Below are positions 6,252 through 15,350 of a stretch of 34,189 bases of DNA, one piece after another. The position numbers were made by a program, and so were the translations under genes. Numbering within the stretch: position 1 is the first letter of the stretch; each line of letters starts with the position of its first letter. Origin of the DNA: Bacteroidaceae bacterium (GTDB lineage: Bacteria; Bacteroidota; Bacteroidia; Bacteroidales; Bacteroidaceae); the NCBI GenBank assembly GCA_017517605.1, contig JAFWYQ010000027.1:1-34189 (forward strand). The letters are read 5' to 3'. Under the pieces are notes generated by a model. The model ran no database searches. It worked only from the letters and a program-made list of their open reading frames with translations, and was not told the DNA's origin.

Positions 6252-8834
6252 TTATGGTATACCCTCGTAACTACCCATGACACCACCAAAGGTGATGGTT
6301 TCGGCACTGACCTTCATGCGTTTGCATAGAGGGGAGTTGAAGAAGGTGACGGTAGCTTCGCCTTGTGCATCGCTAACAACGTAAGGCGCCCAGAAGAGGG
6401 TTCGTCGGAAGTCCTTCTCGTCGGGTAAGTCCGCATAACTGTAGTCGGGCAAATAGAATTGTATGGCGGGCGTGAATCCTTGAATCTTGGTACGCCGTAC
6501 TCCGTTGTATTCCTTATTCCTGAAGTAGTCGTTGCGTACGAAAATGGAGATGACAACCGTGTTGTCCTGATTGGTTATGGAGTCCAATCCGTAGCGTGCC
6601 AAGGCCATCTCTACATTGGGCTTGTCGCTGATGGCAATAGCCTCCACATCCTGTACCGTCAAGTCAATCACGTTGATGCTGACATTGTTTTCAACCAACC
6701 AACCACCGGTACCTACGCGACTGATCATGAATCGCACGGGGCGTCCTTTGTATCTTGCCGTTATGTTGTTGGTGTCGATGTCGAACGTAAAGTAAGGATT
6801 GGTTTGCTCCAACCATCGGTAGAACTCTTCCAGATACTCTTCGCCGGTGTCGTCCATACGCATACGTTCGTCTTCCATTTCGTAGATTAGGTTGTTCCAT
6901 TTCCGAACAAGCTCTGAGCGCCACTCTCTATCCTCTTCGATTTCTACGGTGGGAAGCAGATTCTCCCATCGGGTTCTTCCCCATTCATCGTAAAGTTTTG
7001 TTGAATCCTCGGCTTGAACTATGATGTTTTGTGCATCATTGTTCTTAGTGAATAGCACCAGTTCTTCTGCATCGTATTGGCGCTTTTCGGGATCATATAC
7101 TTTATCCAAGTTTACATTCATTTCTTTCAATTTCTCGTCTTCGTAAGTTTGGATATTCATAATCCAACGGCCGTTGAAGTCTTCTGCCAAAAATGCGAAT
7201 TGTCCTATCGAGTCAGTCAGGCATGAGCCTCTGAGATTTTGTCCGGCTCCATTGTATAGGAATACTTTGATATCGACTCCCTCTTTGGTCTTGTTGCGGA
7301 AGGTGGAGGTGAGGTTACCTCTAATCAATATACCCTCCTCGGCAGGGTGGGTCACTTTGAAGTCTTCGGGGCGTGTCATCTCTTCCCAGTTGTAGCGACG
7401 CCATCCTTGGGTACACATAAGCAGGTCAAGCGCTTGCCGGTGTGTGGCATCGTCGGCCTCGAAATAGTAATCAATATTATGGATGTATCCCTTCAATTCA
7501 GAGCCGAGCAACAGATTGGCGGAGATATTGCCTCCGTTAGCTTTGTTGATGGGGGTCTCAGTATCAGCATCGCGCACCGCGAGGGAGAACATGGTGCGTA
7601 CGGGGTTTCCCTCGTTGTCGGTCAACTTGAATTTCATCTCCACGTTTTCGCGTGGCTTATAGACACTTTTTGCACCATTGAGAGCAAATTGAATGCTGCT
7701 CTTTTGTGGGATGAATGTGAGGCGGTCGGCATAAACGCGTCCTTCGGTGTTGAACAGTGTGAATTGATTGACTCCCTCAGACAAATCGCTTTTGGGAAAA
7801 CTCAGTGAAGTGCTCATTTGGTTGTCCCATTTAATCTGTTCGAAGTGTGTGATTCGTCCGCGGCACATGATTGTCAATCCCAAGGCTTGGGTGGTGTCAA
7901 CACGTTCGTTGCGGGTAAGTTGGATGACGACTTCCTGCTCCTGTGAGTTGTCTATACTCATGGCGATGCCTATTGAATCTGCAACGGGAAGAGGGTATTG
8001 TTCGGGTGTCTTCTTCTCGCTTTGGGCAAGTGTCATGTAGTAACTTTCTCCCTTAACAGGGGTTAAGTTGAAGATTCCCATACCTTGGTGTGTTACTTGT
8101 GCAGAGGTGACTTGCTCGTTGCGATTATTGTAAATCTTTCCGCTGATGGAGATGGGGTTTCCTTGTTTATCGGTAGCCTTGAATGCTACTTTATTGCCCA
8201 CTCCTTGCACCAAGTTTCCTCCTTCGGGGAAGAATTGGATGTTGACTTTTTCTGCGTTTTCTTTCTTTGCACGCATGTCGGGGCGTCGTTCAGAATGTGG
8301 AGTGGGGGTCATGAAGGGATCTTTGTACATGTCCTTCCCTTCTGTTTCCGGTGCATTGAAGATGGGGAATACGCGTGAGAAGATGGGTGCATCAGGCCAA
8401 TTGAGCATCAGTGCCGTGTAAGCGCGCACTTCGTAGAAACCTGCGTGCAGAAGGTCTTTAAGGGATAGTTGTCCGGCGCATTGTCCGTTTTCGATTTTCA
8501 GCTTGTGTGATTGCAATACCCGTCCTTCGGGGGAAAGAAGTTCTACATAAAGTACCCGACTGATGATGTTAGGGCGGTTGCTCATGGGATTCACCACATA
8601 CGCCTTGAACCAAATGGTCTCGCCCATGAAGTAGCCGGTGTTGTCGAAGTGCAAGTAGACTTTCTCTTGGGAGAACATACTATTGTATGTCACGATATTG
8701 CGAACGAATTGTGCCAAGCTGTCTGTTTGTGGTGATAATGTATTCTCTGCTTGTTGGGCACTTGCTGTTAATAGATTGAAAGTTAATAGGATAACTCCCA
8801 ATAACCGACGATGTATTTGTATGAAGGTATTCAT
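6252..8834 (-). CDS. Large exported MG2/macroglobulin-type protein, 860 aa
   Basis: A signal peptide (about residues 1-26, ending TASAQ) precedes a macroglobulin MG2-like domain (KVYLHFDNTGYFMGETIWFK, about 58-77), typical of a Bacteroidetes family often labelled 'TonB-dependent receptor plug domain' or 'MG2 domain' protein. Further Ig-like repeats include SVYKPRENVEMKFKLTDNEG and a carboxypeptidase-regulatory-like segment (GVDIKVFLYNGAG). The C-terminus (APYVVSDAQGEATVTFF) is also Ig/MG-like. No beta-barrel and no thioester motif (CGEQ) are seen, so it is neither a receptor nor a thioester macroglobulin. It is likely periplasmic or outer-membrane associated; function unknown. It has its own -7 box at 8874-8881. 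Confidence 0.8.
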   Translation of the reverse strand: MNTFIQIHRRLLGVILLTFNLLTASAQQAENTLSPQTDSLAQFVRNIVTYNSMFSQEKVYLHFDNTGYFMGETIWFKAYVVNPMSNRPNIISRVLYVELLSPEGRVLQSHKLKIENGQCAGQLSLKDLLHAGFYEVRAYTALMLNWPDAPIFSRVFPIFNAPETEGKDMYKDPFMTPTPHSERRPDMRAKKENAEKVNIQFFPEGGNLVQGVGNKVAFKATDKQGNPISISGKIYNNRNEQVTSAQVTHQGMGIFNLTPVKGESYYMTLAQSEKKTPEQYPLPVADSIGIAMSIDNSQEQEVVIQLTRNERVDTTQALGLTIMCRGRITHFEQIKWDNQMSTSLSFPKSDLSEGVNQFTLFNTEGRVYADRLTFIPQKSSIQFALNGAKSVYKPRENVEMKFKLTDNEGNPVRTMFSLAVRDADTETPINKANGGNISANLLLGSELKGYIHNIDYYFEADDATHRQALDLLMCTQGWRRYNWEEMTRPEDFKVTHPAEEGILIRGNLTSTFRNKTKEGVDIKVFLYNGAGQNLRGSCLTDSIGQFAFLAEDFNGRWIMNIQTYEDEKLKEMNVNLDKVYDPEKRQYDAEELVLFTKNNDAQNIIVQAEDSTKLYDEWGRTRWENLLPTVEIEEDREWRSELVRKWNNLIYEMEDERMRMDDTGEEYLEEFYRWLEQTNPYFTFDIDTNNITARYKGRPVRFMISRVGTGGWLVENNVSINVIDLTVQDVEAIAISDKPNVEMALARYGLDSITNQDNTVVISIFVRNDYFRNKEYNGVRRTKIQGFTPAIQFYLPDYSYADLPDEKDFRRTLFWAPYVVSDAQGEATVTFFNSPLCKRMKVSAETITFGGVMGSYEGIP

Positions 8835-8873
8835 ATGTTACAAAATAATGAATGTGAATTATTTATTGGGGGA

Positions 8874-8881
8874 CAAAGATA
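8874..8881 (-). promoter_or_regulatory. -7 promoter box for the MG2-type gene
   Basis: The minus strand reads TATCTTTG, about 40 bases before the ATG at 8834 and in the 101-base gap after comF. A convincing -33 element is not seen. Confidence 0.5.
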
Positions 8882-8935
8882 TAAAAAATAGTTTGTTTCT
8901 AATCTATTATTTGGCAAGAAAATCCAAAAAGTTCT

Positions 8936-9649
8936 TTACATACTTGCCAATGCCAATGTGGCAATGCTCAGACGGCAATTGGGGATGTCCTTGAGAATTG
9001 CTTGCGCACAATTCGATAATGTGGCACCTGTGGTTGCAACATCGTCGATAAGCAGTATGTGTTTACCTTGGAGGAGAGCGTGGGCTTGTGTGGTGGTTTT
9101 GAAGATGCCTTGTACGTTTTCCCATCGTTCGCGTCGGTTCAGATGTGTTTGCGTGGGATTGTCAACCGTGCGTATCAATAAGTCGGATAATACAGGGATG
9201 CCGGTGGATTGGCCGAGTCCTTCGGCCAGTAGTTGGCTTTGATTGTATCCGCGTTTTCGCATGCGCTCTTTGGATAGAGGGACAGGTATGATAAAATCTA
9301 TGCCATCAAGGAAGTTGTCCTCCTTTTCACTCAAATGGGTACTCATGCAATGTCCCATGTAGATGGCCAACTTTTTGGCGCCATAGTATTTGATGGCGTG
9401 AAGGATGTGGTGCACGGGGCTTTCGGGAGTGTAAAAGAGGTAGCTTGTTGCGCGTTCGACGGGTATGGAGCCATAGAAATGCTGCTCCATTTCATTGCCT
9501 CTTCGCTTGTGATATAGGGTGCGGGGCAGTTGGCTTAAGCAATTCAAGCAAAGGTGCTCTTCGCTCGGATTGAGCCTTCCTTGGCAGATGAGGCATTTGC
9601 GAGGGAAGAGCAAGTTGCTTAAATCGTTGAATAATGAGGGGAGTCGCAT
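8936..9649 (-). CDS. ComF-family phosphoribosyltransferase-like protein, 237 aa
   Basis: The N-terminus carries a zinc-ribbon-like pair, C19-x2-C22 and C34-x2-C37. The type I phosphoribosyltransferase fold follows, with the RGYNQSQLLA motif (133-142) characteristic of ComF/GntX proteins and a complete PRPP-binding loop, ILLIDDVATTGAT (198-210). ComF proteins assist single-stranded DNA uptake or handling in competent bacteria. In Bacteroidetes the role is unproven and the in vivo substrate is not known. The gene starts 20 bases after the stop of the pseudouridine synthase gene, so they are probably co-transcribed. Length is normal for the family. Confidence 0.9.
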   Translation of the reverse strand: MRLPSLFNDLSNLLFPRKCLICQGRLNPSEEHLCLNCLSQLPRTLYHKRRGNEMEQHFYGSIPVERATSYLFYTPESPVHHILHAIKYYGAKKLAIYMGHCMSTHLSEKEDNFLDGIDFIIPVPLSKERMRKRGYNQSQLLAEGLGQSTGIPVLSDLLIRTVDNPTQTHLNRRERWENVQGIFKTTTQAHALLQGKHILLIDDVATTGATLSNCAQAILKDIPNCRLSIATLALASM

Positions 9650-9669
9650 TGCAAGGCTTACCTCTTTTA

Positions 9670-10587
9670 TTATTGAGGTGTAAACAAGTTGCTGAAATTG
9701 GCAGGGTAGGGTGTCTCGAATTTTAAGAATTCTCCCGTTACTGGATGATGGAAACTCAAGTAGAATGCGTGCATTGCCATTCTGCTGAGTGGGTTGTTTT
9801 CAGTATCGTATTTGTTGTCACCCACGATGGGATGTCCTAATTCTTGCATGTGAAGACGTATCTGTTCTCTGTGTCCGCTTCCTAAATCCAATTCTACCAA
9901 TGTGTATCCGTTGGCTCGTTTGATGGTGGTGTAGTGGGTGACGGCCTTTTCTCCTGTGTTGTTGGTGGCGGCATGAGCTACGTAGAGTTGGTCGTTTGCC
10001 AACCACGAGGAGATGACTCCCTTGTCCTTTTCCATCTCTCCGTTGAGAATGGCCACGTAAGCACGTTCGGTGACGAGGCGATCCCAGTTTTCCAGTAAGT
10101 TCTGCTTGGTGCGTTCGTCTTTGGCAAAAATCATGAGGCCTGATGCTTCACGGTCGAGTCGGTGTATGCCATAGATTCGGTGTTGTTTTCCTGAGCGCTT
10201 TACATAGTCGTCCAAGATGGAGAAGACGGTGCGTTCGCGTTTCTTCTCACTTCCAACGGCCGGTACACCTTCGCGTTTATCTACGACGATGATATAGGCA
10301 TCTTCGTACACGAGTTTGACTTGTTGGCTCTTGAACTCCTTGTGGTTGTGGCTCTTGCTTACTTGCACCAGCATGCCCGGCTTCAGCTCGAAGTTGTATT
10401 GTGTAGTGATTTTCTTGTCTACGAAAATGACTCTGTGGGTAAGCAGGGATTTGGCCTTGTTGCGGCTCATCCCTCCTTTTTCCATCAAGAAGGTCATCAG
10501 TTCGGCTGGCTCCTTCACTACGGGGAGGTTTGTGAATTGTTCGGCACGGCGGGCAATAGGGCGGCCGGTGTTATTTCTGTTTCGCAT
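9670..10587 (-). CDS. RluA-family RNA pseudouridine synthase, 305 aa
   Basis: Converts specific uridines of rRNA or tRNA to pseudouridine in the cytoplasm. An S4-like RNA-binding region lies at about residues 28-80. The catalytic motif HRLDREASGL is at 142-151, with D145 as the nucleophile (the common family form is HRLDxxTSG). Downstream elements are present: ERAYVAILNGE, LGSGHREQIRLHMQELGHPI and GDNKYD. The exact target site (RluC, RluD or other) cannot be told from sequence. The downstream comF gene follows after 20 bases. The start ATG at 10587 is the first in the frame and follows a T/A-rich leader. Confidence 0.9.
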   Translation of the reverse strand: MRNRNNTGRPIARRAEQFTNLPVVKEPAELMTFLMEKGGMSRNKAKSLLTHRVIFVDKKITTQYNFELKPGMLVQVSKSHNHKEFKSQQVKLVYEDAYIIVVDKREGVPAVGSEKKRERTVFSILDDYVKRSGKQHRIYGIHRLDREASGLMIFAKDERTKQNLLENWDRLVTERAYVAILNGEMEKDKGVISSWLANDQLYVAHAATNNTGEKAVTHYTTIKRANGYTLVELDLGSGHREQIRLHMQELGHPIVGDNKYDTENNPLSRMAMHAFYLSFHHPVTGEFLKFETPYPANFSNLFTPQ

Positions 10588-10685
10588 ACTTCTTGTTTTT
10601 TGTTAACAAACCTTATCCTTGGTTTCGTTTCTCCTTATCTCAGGGTTAAGGCTACCTTATCCCAAGGCTGATGTCGGCTTATTTC

Positions 10686-12119
10686 TTACTTTTCGTTTGC
10701 CTCTCTTTTCTCCAGCAACACTACATTCTCCACGTGGTGTGTGTGGGGGAACATGTCTACGGGTTGTACGGCCATTACCTTGTAATCCTTGTCGAGCAAT
10801 TGCAAGTCTCGTGCTTGTGTGGCGGGGTTGCAACTCACGTACACAATGCGTTTGGGTGCGGCAAAGAGGATGGCGTCAATCACATCGTTGTGCATACCCG
10901 CACGTGGAGGGTCGGTGATGATGACATCGGGGCGTCCGTGCTCTTCGATGAAGTCGCGGGTAAGGATGTCCTTCATGTCGCCAGCATAGAAGAGGGTGTT
11001 TCCGATACCGTTGATGGCAGAGTTTACCTTGGCATCTTCGATGGCTTCGGGCACGTATTCGATACCTACCACCTTGCGTGCACGTCGGCTGACAAAGTTG
11101 GCGATGGTGCCTGTGCCTGTGTAGAGGTCGTAGACGAGTTCGTCGCCCGTCAGGCCTGCAAAGTCGCGTGCTACTTTATATAAGTTATAGGCCTGTTCGC
11201 TATTGGTTTGGTAGAAGGATTTGGGACCCACCTTGAAGCGCAACCCCTCCATTTCCTCGAAGATGTGGTCGTTGCCACGGAAGACGTGTACATCGAGGTC
11301 GCCGATGGTGTCGTTGCACTTGTTGTTGATGACGTAGAGGAGCGACGTGATTTCGGGGAAAAGGTCGGCCACGTGTTGCAACAAGGCCTTCATCTGTACC
11401 TCCTCTTCGGGTGTGGTGACATTACATTGGAGGAGCACCATCAGTTCGCCCGTTGACGAGGTGCGAATCATCAGGTTTCGCAAAAGTCCCTCCTGAGTGC
11501 GAAGGTTGAATAATGAGTATCCGTGTTCGTAGGCATAGTCGCGCATGGTGTTGCGTATGCGGTTGCTGATGTCGTCCTGAAGCCAGCACTTCTCGATGGC
11601 CAGCACCTTGTCGAAGGCACCAGGGATGTGGAAACCCACGGCATTCATCTGGTCATACTTCACCTCCTTGGCCACCTCCTCCTCGGTGAGCCAACGCTTG
11701 TTGCTGAAGGTGAACTCCAACTTGTTGCGATAGAATTGTGTCTTCTCACTTCCGAGGATGGGAGTGATTTCGGGCAACTCAATCTTGCCTATACGGCGTA
11801 GATTGGCTTCCACCTGCTTCTGCTTGTATTTGATCTGCTCCTTGTAGGGAAGTACCTGCCATTTGCATCCGCCACACACGCCATAGTGTTGGCAGAAAGG
11901 TGTTGCACGGACGGGCGAATATTCATGGAAATGCACCGCCACGGCCTCCGCATAGCTGTGCTTCTTGCGCTTCACCTGCAAGTCCACCACATCACCGGGC
12001 ACCACATAGGGTACAAACACCACCATGTCATTCACACGGGCCAATGCCATACCTTCGGCAGCCACGTCGGTTATTGTCACCTTTTCCAACAAAGGGAGCT
12101 GTTTCTTTTTTCGGGCCAT
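10686..12119 (-). CDS. rlmD: 23S rRNA (uracil-C5)-methyltransferase, RlmD/RumA type, 477 aa
   Basis: SAM-dependent enzyme that methylates uracil C5 in RNA. An N-terminal TRAM domain (residues 1-65) precedes a 4Fe-4S motif, C76-x5-C82-x2-C85 (CQHYGVCGGCKWQ), with a later Cys in AIEKCWLQ. The methyltransferase domain has YDLYTGTGTI (SAM binding), TDPPRAGMH and SCNPATQARD with the catalytic Cys, and the C-terminal HTHHVENVVLLE. Length fits RumA-type proteins. Whether the target is U1939 (RlmD) or another uridine is not settled by sequence; Bacteroidales often carry more than one paralogue. A TACTTTTG box lies about 27 bases upstream. Confidence 0.9.
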   Translation of the reverse strand: MARKKKQLPLLEKVTITDVAAEGMALARVNDMVVFVPYVVPGDVVDLQVKRKKHSYAEAVAVHFHEYSPVRATPFCQHYGVCGGCKWQVLPYKEQIKYKQKQVEANLRRIGKIELPEITPILGSEKTQFYRNKLEFTFSNKRWLTEEEVAKEVKYDQMNAVGFHIPGAFDKVLAIEKCWLQDDISNRIRNTMRDYAYEHGYSLFNLRTQEGLLRNLMIRTSSTGELMVLLQCNVTTPEEEVQMKALLQHVADLFPEITSLLYVINNKCNDTIGDLDVHVFRGNDHIFEEMEGLRFKVGPKSFYQTNSEQAYNLYKVARDFAGLTGDELVYDLYTGTGTIANFVSRRARKVVGIEYVPEAIEDAKVNSAINGIGNTLFYAGDMKDILTRDFIEEHGRPDVIITDPPRAGMHNDVIDAILFAAPKRIVYVSCNPATQARDLQLLDKDYKVMAVQPVDMFPHTHHVENVVLLEKREANEK

Positions 12120-12145
12120 TCTTAGTCAATATAGTAAAAACTTTG

Positions 12146-12153
12146 CAAAAGTA
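12146..12153 (-). promoter_or_regulatory. -7 promoter box for rlmD
   Basis: The minus strand reads TACTTTTG, matching TAnnTTTG, with the ATG at 12119 some 26 bases downstream. No clear -33 TTTG is seen. Confidence 0.45.
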
Positions 12154-12256
12154 CGCCTTTTTATCCGATTATTTTCTCTCCCACGGGGGAAAAGTTTTTT
12201 CCAGACAGGAAAAAAATGAAATACAGGTGAATGTATGCAAAATTTCCTCCACAATA

Positions 12257-12288
12257 TTTGTCTCTTCCACGTTTTTTGCCTACTTTTG
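12257..12288 (+). promoter_or_regulatory. Full Bacteroidetes promoter for ppdK
   Basis: TTTG (12257-12260), a 20-base spacer and TACTTTTG (12281-12288) fit the Bacteroides housekeeping promoter exactly. The leader to the ATG at 12350 is about 55 bases and AT-rich. Confidence 0.8.
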
Positions 12289-12349
12289 CCGACTGATTGA
12301 CGACTATGAACTAAACATTATTAATTTTTCAATATAAAATTAGGAAAGT

Positions 12350-15070
12350 ATGGACAAAAAAAGAGTCTACACCTTCGGTAACGGACAGGCCGAGGGAAAA
12401 GCAGACATGAGAAATCTGTTGGGTGGCAAGGGTGCAAACCTTGCCGAAATGAACTTGATTGGTGTACCCGTTCCTCCGGGTTTCACTATCACAACAGATG
12501 TATGTAACGAGTACTTTGCAGAAGGCAAAGACAAAGTGGTTGCCCTGTTGAAGGACGATGTGTTGAAGGCTGTAGCCAACATCGAGACTTTGATGAACTC
12601 TAAGTTCGGTGACACTGAGAACCCTCTGTTGGTATCAGTACGTTCAGGTGCCCGTGCTTCTATGCCCGGTATGATGGATACCATCCTCAACCTCGGTCTC
12701 AACGACGAAGTGGTTGAAGGTATGATCCGCAAGACTGGCAATGCCCGCTTTGCATGGGACTCTTACCGTCGTTTCGTACAGATGTACGGTGACGTAGTGC
12801 TCGGCATGAAGCCCGTTAACAAGGAAGATATCGATCCGTTCGAAGCTATCATCGAAGAGGTGAAGGAAGCTAAGGGCGTGAAATTGGATAACGAACTCGA
12901 AGTAGAAGACCTGAAGGAACTCGTTGCCAAGTTCAAGGCAGCTGTGAAGTCTCAGACAGGTAAGGACTTCCCGACCGACTCTTACGAGCAGTTGTGGGGT
13001 GCCATCCGCGCTGTGTTCGACAGTTGGATGAACGAGCGTGCTATCCTCTATCGTAAGATGGAAGGTATTCCCGCAGAGTGGGGTACAGCCGTTAACGTTC
13101 AGGCCATGGTATTCGGTAACATGGGCGAGACTTCAGCTACTGGTGTATGCTTCAGCCGCGATGCAGGTAACGGTGAGGACCTCTTCAATGGTGAGTACCT
13201 CATCAACGCTCAGGGTGAAGACGTGGTTGCCGGTATCCGCACACCCCAGCAGATTACCAAGATTGGTTCTCAGCGTTGGGCAGAGCGTGCAGGCATCAGC
13301 GAAGAAGAGCGCGTAGCCAAGTATCCCTCTATGGAAGAGGCTATGCCCGAAATCTATGCTGAGTTGGATGCCCTCCAGACTAAGCTCGAAAATCACTACC
13401 GCGATATGCAGGATATGGAGTTCACCGTACAGGAAGGCAAACTCTGGTTCCTCCAGACACGTAACGGTAAGCGTACAGGTTCTGCCATGGTGAAGATTGC
13501 TATGGACCTCCTCCGTCAGGGTATGATTGACGAGAAGACTGCTCTCCAGCGTTGCGAGCCCAACAAGCTCGACGAACTTCTCCACCCCGTATTCGACAAG
13601 AAGGCTCTTGCCAGCGCTAAGGTGTTGACTCGTGGTCTTCCCGCATCTCCGGGTGCTGCTTGCGGTCAGATTGTATTCTTTGCTGACGACGCTGCCAAGT
13701 GGGCCGAGGATGGCAAGAAGGTAATCATGGTTCGTATCGAGACTTCTCCCGAAGACCTCGCAGGTATGGCCGTTGCTGAAGGTATCTTGACCGCCCGTGG
13801 TGGTATGACCTCTCACGCTGCCGTAGTTGCCCGTGGTATGGGTAAGTGCTGCGTATCAGGTGCCGGCGCTTTGAACATCGACTACAAGGCTCGCACTATC
13901 GAAGTGGATGGCGTAGTGTTGAAGGAAGGTGACTTCATCTCTCTCAACGGTACTACCGGACAGGTATATGCCGGCCAGGTTGAAACCAAGGCTGCCGAGG
14001 TTTCTGGTGACTTCGCTGACTTGATGGCTCTTTGCGAGAAATATACCAAGCTCGTTGTGCGTACCAACGCTGATACTCCCCACGATGCACAGGTAGCTCG
14101 CAACTTCGGTGCTGTTGGTATCGGTCTCTGCCGTACAGAGCACATGTTCTTCGAGGCTGAGAAGATTGTTGCCATGCGCGAGATGATTCTTTCTCCCGAT
14201 GCAGAAGGCCGCAAGAAGGCTCTTGCCAAGTTGTTGCCCTATCAGAAGGCCGACTTCTACGGCATCTTCAAGGCAATGGACGGATGCCCCGTGAACGTTC
14301 GTTTGCTCGATCCTCCTTTGCACGAGTTCGTACCCCACGATTTGAAGGGTCAGGAAGAGATGGCTAAGGCTATGGGCGTAACAGTTCAGTACATCCAGCA
14401 ACGCGTTGAAAGCCTTTGCGAGGCTAACCCGATGCTCGGTCACCGTGGTTGCCGCTTGGGTAACACATATCCCGAAATCACTGAAATGCAGACTCGCGCC
14501 ATCCTCGGTGCAGCTGTTCAGTTGAAGAAGGAAGGATGCGATCCTCATCCCGAAATCATGGTGCCTCTGACAGGTATCCTTTATGAGTTCGAGGCTCAGG
14601 AGAAGGTTATCCGCGAAACAGCTGCTGCCCTCTTCGCAGAAGAAGGTGTTGAGGTTGAGTTCAAGGTAGGTACTATGATTGAGATTCCTCGTGCCGCCTT
14701 GACAGCTAACCGCATTGCCAGCCGTGCTGAGTACTTCTCATTCGGTACCAACGACTTGACTCAGATGACCTTCGGTTACTCACGTGACGACATCGCCAGC
14801 TTCCTCCCCGTTTATCTGGAGAAGAAGATTTTGAAGGTTGACCCCTTCCAGGTTCTCGACCAGAATGGTGTTGGTCAGCTCGTTGAGATGGCAGTTGAGA
14901 AGGGCCGTTCAGTACGTCCCGACTTGAAGTGCGGTATCTGTGGTGAGCATGGAGGTGAGCCCAGCTCAGTGAAGTTCTGCCACAAGGTAGGTTTGAACTA
15001 TGTTTCATGTTCACCCTTCCGTGTGCCCATCGCACGTTTGGCTGCGGCTCAGGCTGCTGTTGAAGCATAA
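12350..15070 (+). CDS. ppdK: Pyruvate, phosphate dikinase, 906 aa
   Basis: Catalyses reversible conversion of pyruvate, ATP and phosphate to phosphoenolpyruvate, AMP and PPi. It links pyruvate and PEP in glycolysis/gluconeogenesis and lets fermenters use PPi. The N-terminal ATP-grasp region contains NLLGGKGANLAEMN and SVRSGARASMPGMMDTILNL. The central swivelling domain has the phospho-histidine motif GGMTSHAAVVARGMG at about residues 482-496. The C-terminal PEP/pyruvate barrel contains GIGLCRTEHMF, FGTNDLTQMTFGYSRDD and the catalytic Cys of KCGICGEHGGEP. Length is typical. It is a single-gene unit with its own promoter and a strong terminator at 15095-15129. Codon choice looks like that of a highly expressed gene (few rare codons by eye). 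Confidence 0.97.
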   Translation: MDKKRVYTFGNGQAEGKADMRNLLGGKGANLAEMNLIGVPVPPGFTITTDVCNEYFAEGKDKVVALLKDDVLKAVANIETLMNSKFGDTENPLLVSVRSGARASMPGMMDTILNLGLNDEVVEGMIRKTGNARFAWDSYRRFVQMYGDVVLGMKPVNKEDIDPFEAIIEEVKEAKGVKLDNELEVEDLKELVAKFKAAVKSQTGKDFPTDSYEQLWGAIRAVFDSWMNERAILYRKMEGIPAEWGTAVNVQAMVFGNMGETSATGVCFSRDAGNGEDLFNGEYLINAQGEDVVAGIRTPQQITKIGSQRWAERAGISEEERVAKYPSMEEAMPEIYAELDALQTKLENHYRDMQDMEFTVQEGKLWFLQTRNGKRTGSAMVKIAMDLLRQGMIDEKTALQRCEPNKLDELLHPVFDKKALASAKVLTRGLPASPGAACGQIVFFADDAAKWAEDGKKVIMVRIETSPEDLAGMAVAEGILTARGGMTSHAAVVARGMGKCCVSGAGALNIDYKARTIEVDGVVLKEGDFISLNGTTGQVYAGQVETKAAEVSGDFADLMALCEKYTKLVVRTNADTPHDAQVARNFGAVGIGLCRTEHMFFEAEKIVAMREMILSPDAEGRKKALAKLLPYQKADFYGIFKAMDGCPVNVRLLDPPLHEFVPHDLKGQEEMAKAMGVTVQYIQQRVESLCEANPMLGHRGCRLGNTYPEITEMQTRAILGAAVQLKKEGCDPHPEIMVPLTGILYEFEAQEKVIRETAAALFAEEGVEVEFKVGTMIEIPRAALTANRIASRAEYFSFGTNDLTQMTFGYSRDDIASFLPVYLEKKILKVDPFQVLDQNGVGQLVEMAVEKGRSVRPDLKCGICGEHGGEPSSVKFCHKVGLNYVSCSPFRVPIARLAAAQAAVEA

Positions 15071-15094
15071 TACATACTTTTCAATATGTTTCTT

Positions 15095-15129
15095 GGGGTT
15101 GCGTCAGTTGATTGGCGCAACCCCTTTTT
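15095..15129 (+). terminator. Intrinsic terminator of ppdK
   Basis: GGGGTTGCG (15095-15103) and CGCAACCCC (15116-15124) form a perfect 9-base-pair stem followed by TTTTT, 25 bases after the ppdK stop. Confidence 0.9.
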
Positions 15130-15249
15130 GTTTGTCAGAGACTTGCATCCATTAGGAGGTGGACTGTTGATACAGACTATGGGATGGCATCCTTGGGTTG
15201 TAGGAGCATTCCTTCTCCTCTCGGTGAATGTAGTAGGGGGGTGTAGAAT

Positions 15250-15296
15250 AGAGATTCCTCGCAACCTGTTGTAGTTGTAGGTTGCGGGGAATCTCT
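15250..15296. repeat. Long hairpin in the ppdK-TRIC gap
   Basis: An 18-base arm at 15250-15267 pairs with 15279-15296 with one G-T pair and an 11-base loop. Its core GGTTGCGGGGA recurs in the hairpin at 22704-22713. No T-run follows on either strand, so it is a weak terminator at best. The rest of 15130-15350 shows nothing recognisable. Confidence 0.6.
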
Positions 15297-15350
15297 GTAA
15301 TGTGTTGTATGGTGTATGGGGGGGAGGTCTTGCGGAATCCCTCTCCTCTA

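Noticed and set aside
6252-8834. TonB-dependent receptor
   Set aside because: MG2-like domain is present, but no plug followed by beta-barrel strands, and the length is too short.
13133-13816. Long minus-strand frames inside ppdK (also 13856-14548)
   Set aside because: They are antisense shadows of a strongly conserved gene; the proteins match no family features.
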